A DNA stretch of 64,000 bases, taken from NCBI RefSeq assembly GCF_002214385.1, contig NZ_CP014855.1, positions 1,488,001 through 1,552,000 of the forward strand, read 5' to 3'. The stretch comes from Thermococcus gorgonarius. GTDB taxonomy: Archaea; Methanobacteriota_B; Thermococci; Thermococcales; Thermococcaceae. The notes under the pieces were generated by a model, which was given only the letters and a program-made list of their open reading frames with translations, searched no databases and was not told where the DNA came from. Shown here in pieces: positions 43,644-51,340 of this stretch. The position numbers and the translations under genes were made by a program. Position 1 is the first letter of the stretch, and each line of letters opens with the position of its first letter.

Positions 43644-45175
43644 TGGTCCTTCCGTACCTCATAATCATCCCGCTCTTAGGAGCGTTCTCGATGCCGATAG
43701 TGAGCCTAGCGGGAAGAAAAGCGAGGGAAGCCTGGGCCGTCCTGATAAGCGGTGCAACGCTTGCCGTTGGTTCGTGGGTCTTCTACCATGTCTACGAGAA
43801 CGGGACAATCCTCTACACCCTTGGCGCTAAAAGCCCGCTCGGCCAGGGCGTTAACTTCCCGATAAGGATAGTCTGGGAGGTCGACCTGTTCGGTGCCCTA
43901 ATGATGCTGATGGTTACCCTCGTCTCCTTCATGGCAGTAATCTACTCCATCGGCTACATGAGACACGACACCGGGCTGGACAAGTACTACACGCTCATAA
44001 TCATCCTCGAACTTGGAATGCTGGGTATAGCGATAACCGGAGACCTGTTCAACTTCTACGTCTTCCTCGAGATAATGAGCATAGCCAGCTACGCCCTCGT
44101 TGCCTTCAGGAACGACACATGGGAGGGGATTGAGGCCGGAATCAAATACATGTTCGTCGGTTCCCTGGCCAGCTCCTTCATTCTACTCGGCATAGCCCTC
44201 CTCTACGGCCAGTACGGGACGCTGACGATGGGCTACTTAGCTTTAAAGCTCTCCCAGAACCCGACTGTTACGGCCAAAGTTGCCCTGGCCCTCTTCATCG
44301 CCGGCCTGCTCTTCAAGAGCGGTGCTTCACCGGTCCACATGTGGCTTGCCGACGCCCATCCAGCCGCTCCAAGCTCGATTTCAGCAATGCTCTCTGGCCT
44401 GGTCATCAAGATAGGAGGCCTCTACGCTTTGTCGAGGATAGCCTTCAGCATCTACGGGGCGAGCGTCAGCGTGAAGACCGTCGGATGGCTCATCATAATC
44501 TTCGCCTGCATAACGCTGATCGTCGGCAACGCTATGGCGGTAATCCAGACGGACATGAAGAGGCTTCTCGCTTATTCCTCGGTCGGGCAGGTGGGCTACA
44601 TCCTCCTCGGCCTTGGAATAGGCTTGGCCGCCTACGGAAGCCAGACCGGCGAGGTAGCTCTGGCCGGAGCGATATACCACACATTCAACCACGCGCTCAT
44701 GAAGGCCCTGCTCTTCCTCATAGCGGGAGCGGTGATACACCAGCTCGGCACGAGAAACCTCAACGAGCTTAGCGGTTTGGCAAAGACCATGCCAAAGACG
44801 ACCTTCGCCTTCCTCATCGGAGCGGCGGCAATAGTAGGAATGCCACCGCTTAACGGGTTCGCGAGCAAGTGGCTTATCTACGAGAGCTCGGCCCTCTTCA
44901 ACCCGGTTTTAGGCGCGATAGCGATAATAGGGACGGCCTTCTGTACCGCCGCCTATGTCAGGGTTCTCTACACCTTCTTCGGAAAGCCGGGTGAGAAGGT
45001 CATGGAGGCAAAAGACCCAGGGGCGAGCATGCTCTGGCCGATGATAATCCTCACAATAGCGATAATCGTCATGGGCCTCTTCCCGTGGCAGATAAGCGAC
45101 AAGGTCATGATTCCAGCGGCAAAGGCCCTCGAAAACCAGCTGTCATACATAGCCACGCTTATGGGGGGTGGTTGA
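43640..45175 (+). CDS. mbhH: MbhH (MrpD-like antiporter subunit)
   Basis: 511 residues with ~14 helices. LLFKSGASPVHMWLADAHPA carries the channel lysine; KRLLAYSSVGQVGYILL and YHTFNHALMKALLFLIAG follow with the second lysine. It is the single large antiporter-like subunit of Mbh that couples H2 evolution to ion translocation. ATG overlaps the mbhG stop. Confidence 0.95.
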   Translation: MMVLPYLIIIPLLGAFSMPIVSLAGRKAREAWAVLISGATLAVGSWVFYHVYENGTILYTLGAKSPLGQGVNFPIRIVWEVDLFGALMMLMVTLVSFMAVIYSIGYMRHDTGLDKYYTLIIILELGMLGIAITGDLFNFYVFLEIMSIASYALVAFRNDTWEGIEAGIKYMFVGSLASSFILLGIALLYGQYGTLTMGYLALKLSQNPTVTAKVALALFIAGLLFKSGASPVHMWLADAHPAAPSSISAMLSGLVIKIGGLYALSRIAFSIYGASVSVKTVGWLIIIFACITLIVGNAMAVIQTDMKRLLAYSSVGQVGYILLGLGIGLAAYGSQTGEVALAGAIYHTFNHALMKALLFLIAGAVIHQLGTRNLNELSGLAKTMPKTTFAFLIGAAAIVGMPPLNGFASKWLIYESSALFNPVLGAIAIIGTAFCTAAYVRVLYTFFGKPGEKVMEAKDPGASMLWPMIILTIAIIVMGLFPWQISDKVMIPAAKALENQLSYIATLMGGG

Positions 45176-45176
45176 A

Positions 45177-45524
45177 GTGTTCGGCTACTGGGATGCCCTT
45201 TACTTCGTCTTCGCCTTCATCATCGGCCTAATCCTTGCTTACCTCCTCGACCAGTGGGCGAAGAGGAGCGGAATGGGAACGAGAGAAACCGGTCCCGGGG
45301 CGAAGATATTCATCAGCGGTGAGGACCCAGACAGGGTTATTCCGGGCTTCGAGCACCTGGAGGGCAACTACACGGGAAGGAACGTCATGTGGGGCCTAAC
45401 CTACGCCCTCAAGAACTTCTTCACCGCGCTGAAGAGGGAGCACACCGGCCTGCTGACGGACTACGCGAGCTACCTCGTGATAACGGCGGCCTTCGTCATG
45501 GGAGTTCTCCTAATCTGGGGGTGA
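45177..45524 (+). CDS. mbhI: MbhI
   Basis: 115 residues from GTG 45177, chosen because GGGGGGTGG lies at the right distance and MFGYWDALYF fits the family start; the frame opens at 45168. N-terminal helix, amphipathic middle (EHLEGNYTGRNVMWGLTYALKNFF) and a final helix. MbhI joins the antiporter module to the hydrogenase module. Confidence 0.9.
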   Translation: MFGYWDALYFVFAFIIGLILAYLLDQWAKRSGMGTRETGPGAKIFISGEDPDRVIPGFEHLEGNYTGRNVMWGLTYALKNFFTALKREHTGLLTDYASYLVITAAFVMGVLLIWG

Positions 45525-45530
45525 AGCGAA

Positions 45531-46049
45531 ATGGCGATAACCGTTCCTGCCAACAGTTCAAATTCATCAGAGCGCGAGAGGCTTGAAAAGAGGATAGCCC
45601 AGCTCTGCAGGTTCCTGGGCAGGTCGCCCTGGGTCTTCCACATCAACAGCGGCTCCTGCAACGGCTGCGACATAGAGATAATAGCGGCTTTAACTCCACG
45701 CTACGACGCCGAGCGCTTCGGTGTAAAGCTCGTCGGCAGTCCGAGGCACGCGGACATACTCCTTGTTACAGGCCCGGTGACCAACCAGAGCCTTGAGAGG
45801 GTCAAATTGGTCTACGAGCAGACTCCAGAACCCAAGATGGTGATAGCCGTTGGAGCGTGCCCGACAGGTGGAAGCGTCTTCTACGAGAGTCCATTCACAA
45901 ATGCACCCCTCGACAGGGTCATTCCCGTTGACGTTTACGTTCCTGGTTGCCCTCCGAGGCCCGAGGCAATACTCCAGGGAGTCGTTTTAGCCCTTGAGAA
46001 GCTGGCTAAAATCCTGAAAGGGGAAGTCCCGGAGGTGAGTGAGGAATGA
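45531..46049 (+). CDS. mbhJ: MbhJ, small hydrogenase subunit (NuoB-like)
   Basis: 172 residues. The proximal 4Fe-4S cluster ligands are C43 and C46 (SGSCNGCDIEI), the Cys in AVGACPTGG and the Cys in VPGCPPRPEAI. Soluble arm subunit that passes electrons to the NiFe centre in MbhL. ATG behind GGGGGTGAAG. Confidence 0.95.
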   Translation: MAITVPANSSNSSERERLEKRIAQLCRFLGRSPWVFHINSGSCNGCDIEIIAALTPRYDAERFGVKLVGSPRHADILLVTGPVTNQSLERVKLVYEQTPEPKMVIAVGACPTGGSVFYESPFTNAPLDRVIPVDVYVPGCPPRPEAILQGVVLALEKLAKILKGEVPEVSEE

Positions 46050-46612
46050 ATGATAATCCCGTTACCGAAGCAAACGAGGTTAAAGAGCCAACCAAGGCCG
46101 AGAAGGTCGCAAAGGCTATAGCAGAGCGCTTCCCCGAGGCAGAAGTTCAGGTAAAGACCAACAAGTGGGGGAGGCAGAGGGTCTGGGTGAGAATCCCGAG
46201 GGAAAAGTACAGGGAGCTGATGGAGTTCGTAAAAACGCTCGACGGCGAGGCCCACTACTCGATAGGCATCGAGCAGGACTGGGGGGACGAATTAGGCTTC
46301 CTCAGCCACCTCCTGATTTACTACGACGACGCCCCGGCGGTTTCCCTAATAGTAGATGTCCACGCGCCGAAGGACGACCCGGTGATTCCAGACATCAGCG
46401 ATATTTTCCCGATAGCGCTCCAGTTCGAGAGGGAAGGTATGGAGATGGTCGGGCTGGACTTTGAAGGGGCACCTGACAAGAGGAGGCTCTTCCTGCCGGA
46501 CGACTTCCCGGAGGGAATCTACCCGCTCCGTCTGGACGACAAAGGAATATCAGAGGATATGGTCAAGAACGCAGGCCATCCCTACTATCTGAAGGGAGGT
46601 GCAAAGAAATGA
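46046..46612 (+). CDS. mbhK: MbhK (NuoC-like)
   Basis: 188 residues. N-terminal charged helix and an alpha/beta domain with HYSIGIEQDWGDELGFLSHL and FPDDFP-type LFLPDDFPEGIYPLRL. It scaffolds the large subunit. Normally mbhL would follow directly; here the last codons GGAKK-stop and the downstream ribosome site are repeated 170 bases later, enclosing a small cistron. Confidence 0.94.
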   Translation: MNDNPVTEANEVKEPTKAEKVAKAIAERFPEAEVQVKTNKWGRQRVWVRIPREKYRELMEFVKTLDGEAHYSIGIEQDWGDELGFLSHLLIYYDDAPAVSLIVDVHAPKDDPVIPDISDIFPIALQFEREGMEMVGLDFEGAPDKRRLFLPDDFPEGIYPLRLDDKGISEDMVKNAGHPYYLKGGAKK

Positions 46613-46782
46613 GGTCTGTTAATGAAGTTCGCGCTCATCTGCCGTCAGGCATCAAAAGAGAGGCGAACGCTGAAAGTTCCAGTGGAAAGAGACCTCAAAT
46701 TACGAGAAAGCAGGTTGGTGAGTTGAATATCTTCCGCGAGCGCTTTGCGGAGCAAAGGGCTCTGGGAGGTGCAAAGAAATGA
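46594..46782 (+). repeat. 19-bp direct repeats bounding a 170-bp duplication/insertion
   Basis: GGGAGGTGCAAAGAAATGA occurs at 46594-46612 and again, identical, at 46764-46782. The first copy is the end of mbhK; the second provides the RBS and start overlap of mbhL. The unit between them contains the hairpin CTTTGC-GGA-GCAAAG (46743-46757). Confidence 0.9.
46609..46782 (+). CDS. 57-residue cistron inserted between mbhK and mbhL
   Basis: The ATG at 46609 overlaps the mbhK stop (ATGA) with the RBS GGGAGGTG 7 bases upstream; its TGA at 46780-46782 overlaps the mbhL ATG in the same way. The product is basic and hydrophilic, begins MRSVNEVRAHLPSGIKRE and ends RALGGAKK, copying the mbhK end. No family recognised. 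A second frame within the insert (46622-46726, starting MKFALICRQASKERRTLKV) is also open, so coding status is uncertain. Confidence 0.45.
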   Translation: MRSVNEVRAHLPSGIKREANAESSSGKRPQITRKQVGELNIFRERFAEQRALGGAKK

Positions 46783-48059
46783 CCGAGAAGGTCGAGTACT
46801 GGGTGAAGATACCCTTCGGGCCGATTCACCCCGGTCTGGAGGAGCCTGAGAAGTTCATACTCACCCTGGACGGCGAGAGAATCGTTGACGTCGACGTCAA
46901 GCTCGGTTACAACCTGCGCGGAATCCAGTGGATAGGCCTAAGGAGGAACTACATCCAGATAATGTACCTCGCCGAGAGAATGTGTGGGATATGCAGTTTC
47001 TCCCACAACCACACCTACACGAGGGCCGTTGAAGAGGCCGGGGGAATAGAGGTTCCCGAGAGGGCCGAATACATACGTGTCATCATCGGCGAGCTGGAGA
47101 GAATCCACTCCCACCTGCTCAACCTCGGCGTTTTGGCCCACGACATCGGCTACGACACTCTGCTCCACCTCACCTGGCTGGCAAGGGAGAAGGTCATGGA
47201 CACGCTCGAAGCCGTCAGCGGTAACCGCGTGAACTACTCGATGGTAACGATAGGCGGTGTCAGGAGGGACATCGACGAGAAGAAGAGGAGGATAATCCTC
47301 GACATGATCAAGTACTATAAAGAGGTCTTTCCGCAGATCGAGGAGGCCTTCCTGCACGACCCGACAATAGAGGCCCGTTTCAGGGACACTGCGGTGATAA
47401 GCAAGCGCGTTGCACTCGAGCAGGGAGCGGTCGGGCCAACTGGAAGGGGGAGCGGAATAAGGGACGACGCGCGCTGGAGCGAGAAGCTGGGCGTTTACCC
47501 GGACCTCGGGATAAAGCCCGTAATGCCTCAGGACGTCACCGGCGAGAGGCCGAGGGGCGATGTGTTCGACAGGATGGCGGTGAGGATAGGGGAGCTCTAC
47601 CAGAGCCTCGAGCTCATAGAGCACGCCCTCGATCAGATGCCAGATGGAAAGATAAAGGCCTTCCCGAAGGACAACGTCCTCTACGCGAAGCTCCGCCTTA
47701 TGGTCGATGGCGAAGGAATCGGAAGGTACGAGGCTCCGAGGGGAGAGCTCGTCCACTACGTCCGCGGGAAGAAGGGAAGCGACAAACCGCTCCGCTGGAA
47801 GCCTAGGGAGCCAACGTTCCCGAACCTCTTCGCTGTGGCAAAGGGAGTCATAGGCGACCAGGTCGCTGATTTTGTCGTTGCAGTTGCGTCAATAGACCCG
47901 TGCCTGAGCTGTACCGACAGAGTTGCGGTGATACAGGACGGAAGGAAGAGAGTTCTGACGGAGAAAGACCTCCTCAAGGAGTCGATAAGGAAGACGCGCG
48001 AGATAAATCCGGATATCAAGGGAGACCCGACCCCAATAGGAGCAAGCTGTTCGAGGTGA
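46779..48059 (+). CDS. mbhL: MbhL, large NiFe hydrogenase subunit (NuoD-like)
   Basis: 426 residues. NiFe ligands C69 and C72 (ERMCGICSFSH) and C375 and C378 (DPCLSCTDR), as in the P. furiosus Mbh. Catalyses proton reduction to H2. The tail after the last Cys is 48 residues and ends IGASCSR. Start overlaps the stop of the inserted cistron. Confidence 0.96.
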   Translation: MTEKVEYWVKIPFGPIHPGLEEPEKFILTLDGERIVDVDVKLGYNLRGIQWIGLRRNYIQIMYLAERMCGICSFSHNHTYTRAVEEAGGIEVPERAEYIRVIIGELERIHSHLLNLGVLAHDIGYDTLLHLTWLAREKVMDTLEAVSGNRVNYSMVTIGGVRRDIDEKKRRIILDMIKYYKEVFPQIEEAFLHDPTIEARFRDTAVISKRVALEQGAVGPTGRGSGIRDDARWSEKLGVYPDLGIKPVMPQDVTGERPRGDVFDRMAVRIGELYQSLELIEHALDQMPDGKIKAFPKDNVLYAKLRLMVDGEGIGRYEAPRGELVHYVRGKKGSDKPLRWKPREPTFPNLFAVAKGVIGDQVADFVVAVASIDPCLSCTDRVAVIQDGRKRVLTEKDLLKESIRKTREINPDIKGDPTPIGASCSR

Positions 48060-48064
48060 TGGCG

Positions 48065-49057
48065 ATGGACGTCGTTGGAGAGCTCGTTTATCCAGTTGCC
48101 GGCCTTTTGGGCCTCTACGCATTCGTCTCACTCGCATCGCTCGTCTGGGAGGGAATAGACAGGAAGTTAGTAGCGAGAATGCAGAGGCGCATCGGGCCGC
48201 CGATCCTTCAGCCGATATACGACTTCCTCAAGCTGGCGAGCAAGGAAACCATAATCCCCAATACTGCCAACTTCATGTTCAGGGCGGCACCGGTTTTGGC
48301 TTTAGCCACCGCCATAGCGCTTTTAGCTTACACTCCTATGGGCTTCGCTCCAATTTTGGCGAGCAAGGGTGACGTGATAGTGTTCATCTACCTCCTGACC
48401 CTCATCAGCTTCTTCAAGATACTCGGTGCCATAAGCTCCGGCAACCCCTACGCCAAGATAGGTGCCGCGAGAGAAGCGACCATAATGGTGTCTAGGGAGC
48501 CGGCCATGATGCTGGCGGTCTTCGCCATAATGTGGCGCCTCGGAAATCTCGGAGTTCCGAAGCCCTTCAGCATGGAAATCTTTTACACCCACAACATCTG
48601 GGAGATAGGGACGCCGATGAGCTTCGTTGGGGCATTAATTCTTCTCTACGTCTTCTGCGTCTGGCTGGCGAGCGAGATAGAGGTCGGGTTCTTCAACATA
48701 CCCGACGCGGAAGAAGAGATAGCCGAAGGTCTGCTCGTTGAGTACAGCGGCAGGTACTTGGCGTTGCTCAAGCTGACGCACTCGCTGAAGGCATTCATCT
48801 CCGCTTCGCTCGTCGTGGCGATATTCTTCCCGTGGGGGATCTCAGGCTACTTCAACCTCACCGGCCTTCCGGCTCAGGTTGTAGACCTGCTCTTCCACAC
48901 GCTGAAGGTCTTTGCCCTGCTCTTCGTCGTCCAGAGCGTCTTCAGGGCAGTGACGGGAAGGCTGAAGATAACTCAGGCGGTTGACTTCCTCTGGAAGAAC
49001 GTCTTCCTGGCTTCGCTCATCGGCTCGCTCCTCATAGCCATGGAGGTGATAATGTGA
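48065..49057 (+). CDS. mbhM: MbhM (NuoH-like)
   Basis: 330 residues from ATG 48065, behind GAGGTGATGG; ATG 48059 overlaps the mbhL stop and is possible. About eight helices with family signatures RMQRRIGPPILQPIYDFLKL, AKIGAAREATIMVSREPAMM and FNIPDAEEEIAEGLLVEYSG. NuoH-type subunit that connects the Fe-S arm with the membrane arm and holds the quinone-like cavity of complex I. Confidence 0.95.
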   Translation: MDVVGELVYPVAGLLGLYAFVSLASLVWEGIDRKLVARMQRRIGPPILQPIYDFLKLASKETIIPNTANFMFRAAPVLALATAIALLAYTPMGFAPILASKGDVIVFIYLLTLISFFKILGAISSGNPYAKIGAAREATIMVSREPAMMLAVFAIMWRLGNLGVPKPFSMEIFYTHNIWEIGTPMSFVGALILLYVFCVWLASEIEVGFFNIPDAEEEIAEGLLVEYSGRYLALLKLTHSLKAFISASLVVAIFFPWGISGYFNLTGLPAQVVDLLFHTLKVFALLFVVQSVFRAVTGRLKITQAVDFLWKNVFLASLIGSLLIAMEVIM

Positions 49058-49479
49058 GGGCACCGCCGCTTATTCCAACTGTCCTCAGGAACCTCTTCAG
49101 GAAGCCAGCCACCAACCCGTTCCCGAAAACGGAGCCGGTTCCCATTCCAGAGGACTTCAGGGGCATGATAGCATACAACGTCGACAAGTGCGTCGGCTGC
49201 AGGATGTGCGTCAACGTATGCCCGGCTGGCGTCTTCGTCTATCTGCCAGAGATAAGGAAAGTGGCCCTCTGGACCGCCCGCTGCGTCTACTGTGGGCAAT
49301 GCGTTGACGTCTGTCCCACAGGGGCGCTTCAGATGAGCAGGGACTTCCTCCTGGCGAGCTACGACAACAAAGCCGACCGCTTTATACCCCTGAAGCCAGA
49401 GAAGGTCGAAGAGCTGAAGAAGAAGGCCGAGGAGGCCAAGAAGGCGAAGGAAGCGGCAAAGAAAGAGGCAGGGAAGTAG
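49054..49479 (+). CDS. mbhN: MbhN (NuoI-like ferredoxin subunit)
   Basis: 141 residues from a GTG overlapping the mbhM stop. Two 4Fe-4S motifs: CVGCRMCVNVCPAG near residue 45 and CVYCGQCVDVCPTG near residue 75. It receives electrons from ferredoxin. The C-terminal 35 residues are Lys/Glu/Ala-rich. Its stop abuts the stop of the convergent ferritin-like gene with no spacer, so both transcripts must end inside the opposite gene. Confidence 0.95.
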   Translation: MRAPPLIPTVLRNLFRKPATNPFPKTEPVPIPEDFRGMIAYNVDKCVGCRMCVNVCPAGVFVYLPEIRKVALWTARCVYCGQCVDVCPTGALQMSRDFLLASYDNKADRFIPLKPEKVEELKKKAEEAKKAKEAAKKEAGK

Positions 49480-50019
49480 TCAGAGAAAGCCCTTTTTCCT
49501 CATCTCCTCTTCTATCTTCCCGACGTTTATCCCCATAAGCTCGGCCTCACCGCGGAGCCTCTGGTAGTGGGTCCACTCCATGCCGGCCAGGTACCCGTAG
49601 AGCCCTTTAGCTTGCTCGTTCTCGGTTATCGAGGCAAGGTGCTCGTAGAGCTTTTTGGCGACGAGTTCCGTCTCCATCGCAACCCTGAAGACGAACTCAA
49701 TGTTTGAAGGGTCTTCAAGTGCCCTCGCGAGGCTGACGGCCTCTATGTAGGGCAAATCAACCCTTTCAGGCTCCTCCCCATAGGTATTTACGTAGAGCCT
49801 CCTAAGGCTGTCCCCGTGCTCCTCCGACTCCTTGGCGAGCACTCTGAAGGTTGAAACCAGACTCGGGGGAAGCTTCAGCTCTTCGGCCTTCTTTGCCAGC
49901 TCCCAGTATATCTCCGCTTCCTCGTACTCCCCAAAAATCCAGTATGATAGGATTTCCTTCTCGGAGAGGGAGAGAACCATGTCCCTGAACTTCTTCAGGG
50001 TCTCCTCAAGGTCTTCCAT
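49480..50019 (-). CDS. Ferritin-like (rubrerythrin-fold) protein, copy 3
   Basis: 179 residues from ATG 50019; ATG 50025 overlaps the previous stop. Four-helix sequence with diiron-type ligands: EYEEAEIYWELA, AKESEEHGDSL, AMETELVAKKLYEHLA and GMEWTHYQRL. No rubredoxin domain. Paralog of the two genes upstream in the same operon; ~35 residues longer at the C-terminal side. Likely iron or peroxide handling; function inferred from fold only. Confidence 0.82.
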   Translation of the reverse strand: MEDLEETLKKFRDMVLSLSEKEILSYWIFGEYEEAEIYWELAKKAEELKLPPSLVSTFRVLAKESEEHGDSLRRLYVNTYGEEPERVDLPYIEAVSLARALEDPSNIEFVFRVAMETELVAKKLYEHLASITENEQAKGLYGYLAGMEWTHYQRLRGEAELMGINVGKIEEEMRKKGFL

Positions 50020-50021
50020 CC

Positions 50022-50504
50022 TCATTCCTCCAGGCCGAGGGACTTCCATAGGGAAGCTAAAGCCTCGTAGTGGCCTTTCTCTGTCTCCGCCAACCGGAGG
50101 TATACTTCCCTGAGCTTGGGGTTCTCCGTTTCCTCGGCGAGCTTCCTGTATATCGTCTCGGCGAGCTTCTCGCTCTCCATGGCTATTTTGAGGACGTCCC
50201 TGATGTCCTCCACCTTCCAGAACTTGCCGAGGACGTTGAGGGATTCAACGTTCGGAACCCTAACCTCGACAAGCTCGTCTCCGTATTCATCGCTGTATAT
50301 CTTAAGAAGCTCATCCCCGTGCCTCTTGGACTCGTCGCCGAGTCTCTTGAAGGTCTCCGCGACGTTCTCAGGAAGGCCGAGTTCTTTCGCACGCTCGGCA
50401 AGCTTCCAGTACGTTTCGGCCTCCTCGTATTCGCCCCTGATCCAGTAACTTAGGAGTTCGCGCTCGTTCAGCTTCCTTATCTCGTTTAAAATCTCCACGA
50501 CCAT
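50022..50504 (-). CDS. Ferritin-like (rubrerythrin-fold) protein, copy 2
   Basis: 160 residues from ATG 50504 behind GGGTGATTG. Diiron-type ligands: EYEEAETYWKLAERAKELGL, GDESKRHGDELLKIY, AMESEKLAETIYRKLAEE and AETEKGHYEALA. Shares with its neighbours the block LSYWIRGEYEEAE-YW-LA. Spacing to both neighbours is 1-2 bases. Confidence 0.83.
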   Translation of the reverse strand: MVVEILNEIRKLNERELLSYWIRGEYEEAETYWKLAERAKELGLPENVAETFKRLGDESKRHGDELLKIYSDEYGDELVEVRVPNVESLNVLGKFWKVEDIRDVLKIAMESEKLAETIYRKLAEETENPKLREVYLRLAETEKGHYEALASLWKSLGLEE

Positions 50505-50505
50505 T

Positions 50506-50985
50506 TCAATCACCCAGCTTTTCATACTCCCTCTTGAGGGCCTCGTAGTGGGTCCTCTCGACCTCGGAAAGCTTGAGGTAGAGCTCCCTCAGTTTTGGGT
50601 CTTTCACCCTCTCGGCGAGGGTCCTGTAGGCGTTCATCGCTATAAGCTCGCTATCCATGGCGGCCTTAAGAACTTCCTCCAGCTGGTCGGCCCGCTCGAA
50701 CTCTTCGAGGACGGAGAGAACCTCTATCGGCGGTATATCGCTCTCGGGTTCCTTAGAATAGCTCTCCCTGAAGAGCCTTGTCAGCTCCTTTGCATGTTTC
50801 TCAGAGTCCTTTGAGAGCCTTTTAAAGGTCTCAACAAGGCTTTCAGGAAGGCCAAGGTTTTTGGCACGCTCGGCAAGCTGGCGGTAGAACTCTGCCTCTT
50901 CCCTTTCACTCTTTATCCAGTAAGCTAATGCCTCCTCGTAAGAGAGCTTTGAGAGCCTTTCAATGACTTCATCAACGTCAATCAC
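50506..50985 (-). CDS. Ferritin-like (rubrerythrin-fold) protein, copy 1
   Basis: 159 residues from GTG 50985, which sits 7 bases behind GGAGGTGA. Same helices as the next two genes: EREEAEFYRQLAERAKNLGL, KDSEKHAKELTRLF, AMDSELIAMNAYRTLAER and SEVERTHYEAL. At two positions where copies 2 and 3 have Glu (ES..H and MES/MET) this copy has Asp, so its metal site may be altered. Overlaps the upstream ASCH gene by 8 bases. Confidence 0.82.
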   Translation of the reverse strand: MIDVDEVIERLSKLSYEEALAYWIKSEREEAEFYRQLAERAKNLGLPESLVETFKRLSKDSEKHAKELTRLFRESYSKEPESDIPPIEVLSVLEEFERADQLEEVLKAAMDSELIAMNAYRTLAERVKDPKLRELYLKLSEVERTHYEALKREYEKLGD

Positions 50986-51331
50986 CCTGATCACCTCCAA
51001 TCCAGCCAACCGGTTCCACCTCTATCGCGGCCACACCGTATTTCTTCTCTTTCTCCTCGGAATAAAACTTCCGGTAAATCTTCACCCCCTCCTCTATGTC
51101 CTTAACCCCTGGAAGAACGTTCTCAATTCCTTCGCTCTCCAGCATCTCTCTGAAAGAGGAGTAAACCCTGATGTCCTTTACAACGCACATTAGCCTGTTC
51201 TCAAAGATTATCGTGTCCCCAGGCTTTATCCCCTGCCTCTTCTCGTCGTACAGGCGACCCTCGATTTTCTTCTTGCCTTCGGCTATCGCCTTTAGGTACT
51301 CCTCCTGGAGACCCATCCTCCACGTTGCCAT
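50978..51331 (-). CDS. ASCH domain protein
   Basis: 117 residues. WRMGLQEEYLKAIAEGKKKIEGRLYDEKRQGIKPGD (read in parts) has the ASCH pattern of a small PUA-like RNA-binding domain: K-x-I-E-G/V-R near residue 22, then GDTIIFENR. ASCH proteins are thought to bind RNA or act as nucleoside/RNA hydrolases. Located between a flavoprotein reductase and three ferritin-like genes in one operon; ATG behind GGTGGTTG. Confidence 0.85.
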   Translation of the reverse strand: MATWRMGLQEEYLKAIAEGKKKIEGRLYDEKRQGIKPGDTIIFENRLMCVVKDIRVYSSFREMLESEGIENVLPGVKDIEEGVKIYRKFYSEEKEKKYGVAAIEVEPVGWIGGDQGD

Positions 51332-51340
51332 ACAACCACC

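Noticed and set aside
46938-47756. 272-residue minus-strand frame opposite mbhL
   Set aside because: Shadow of mbhL caused by codon bias; antisense to an essential operon gene, without signals.
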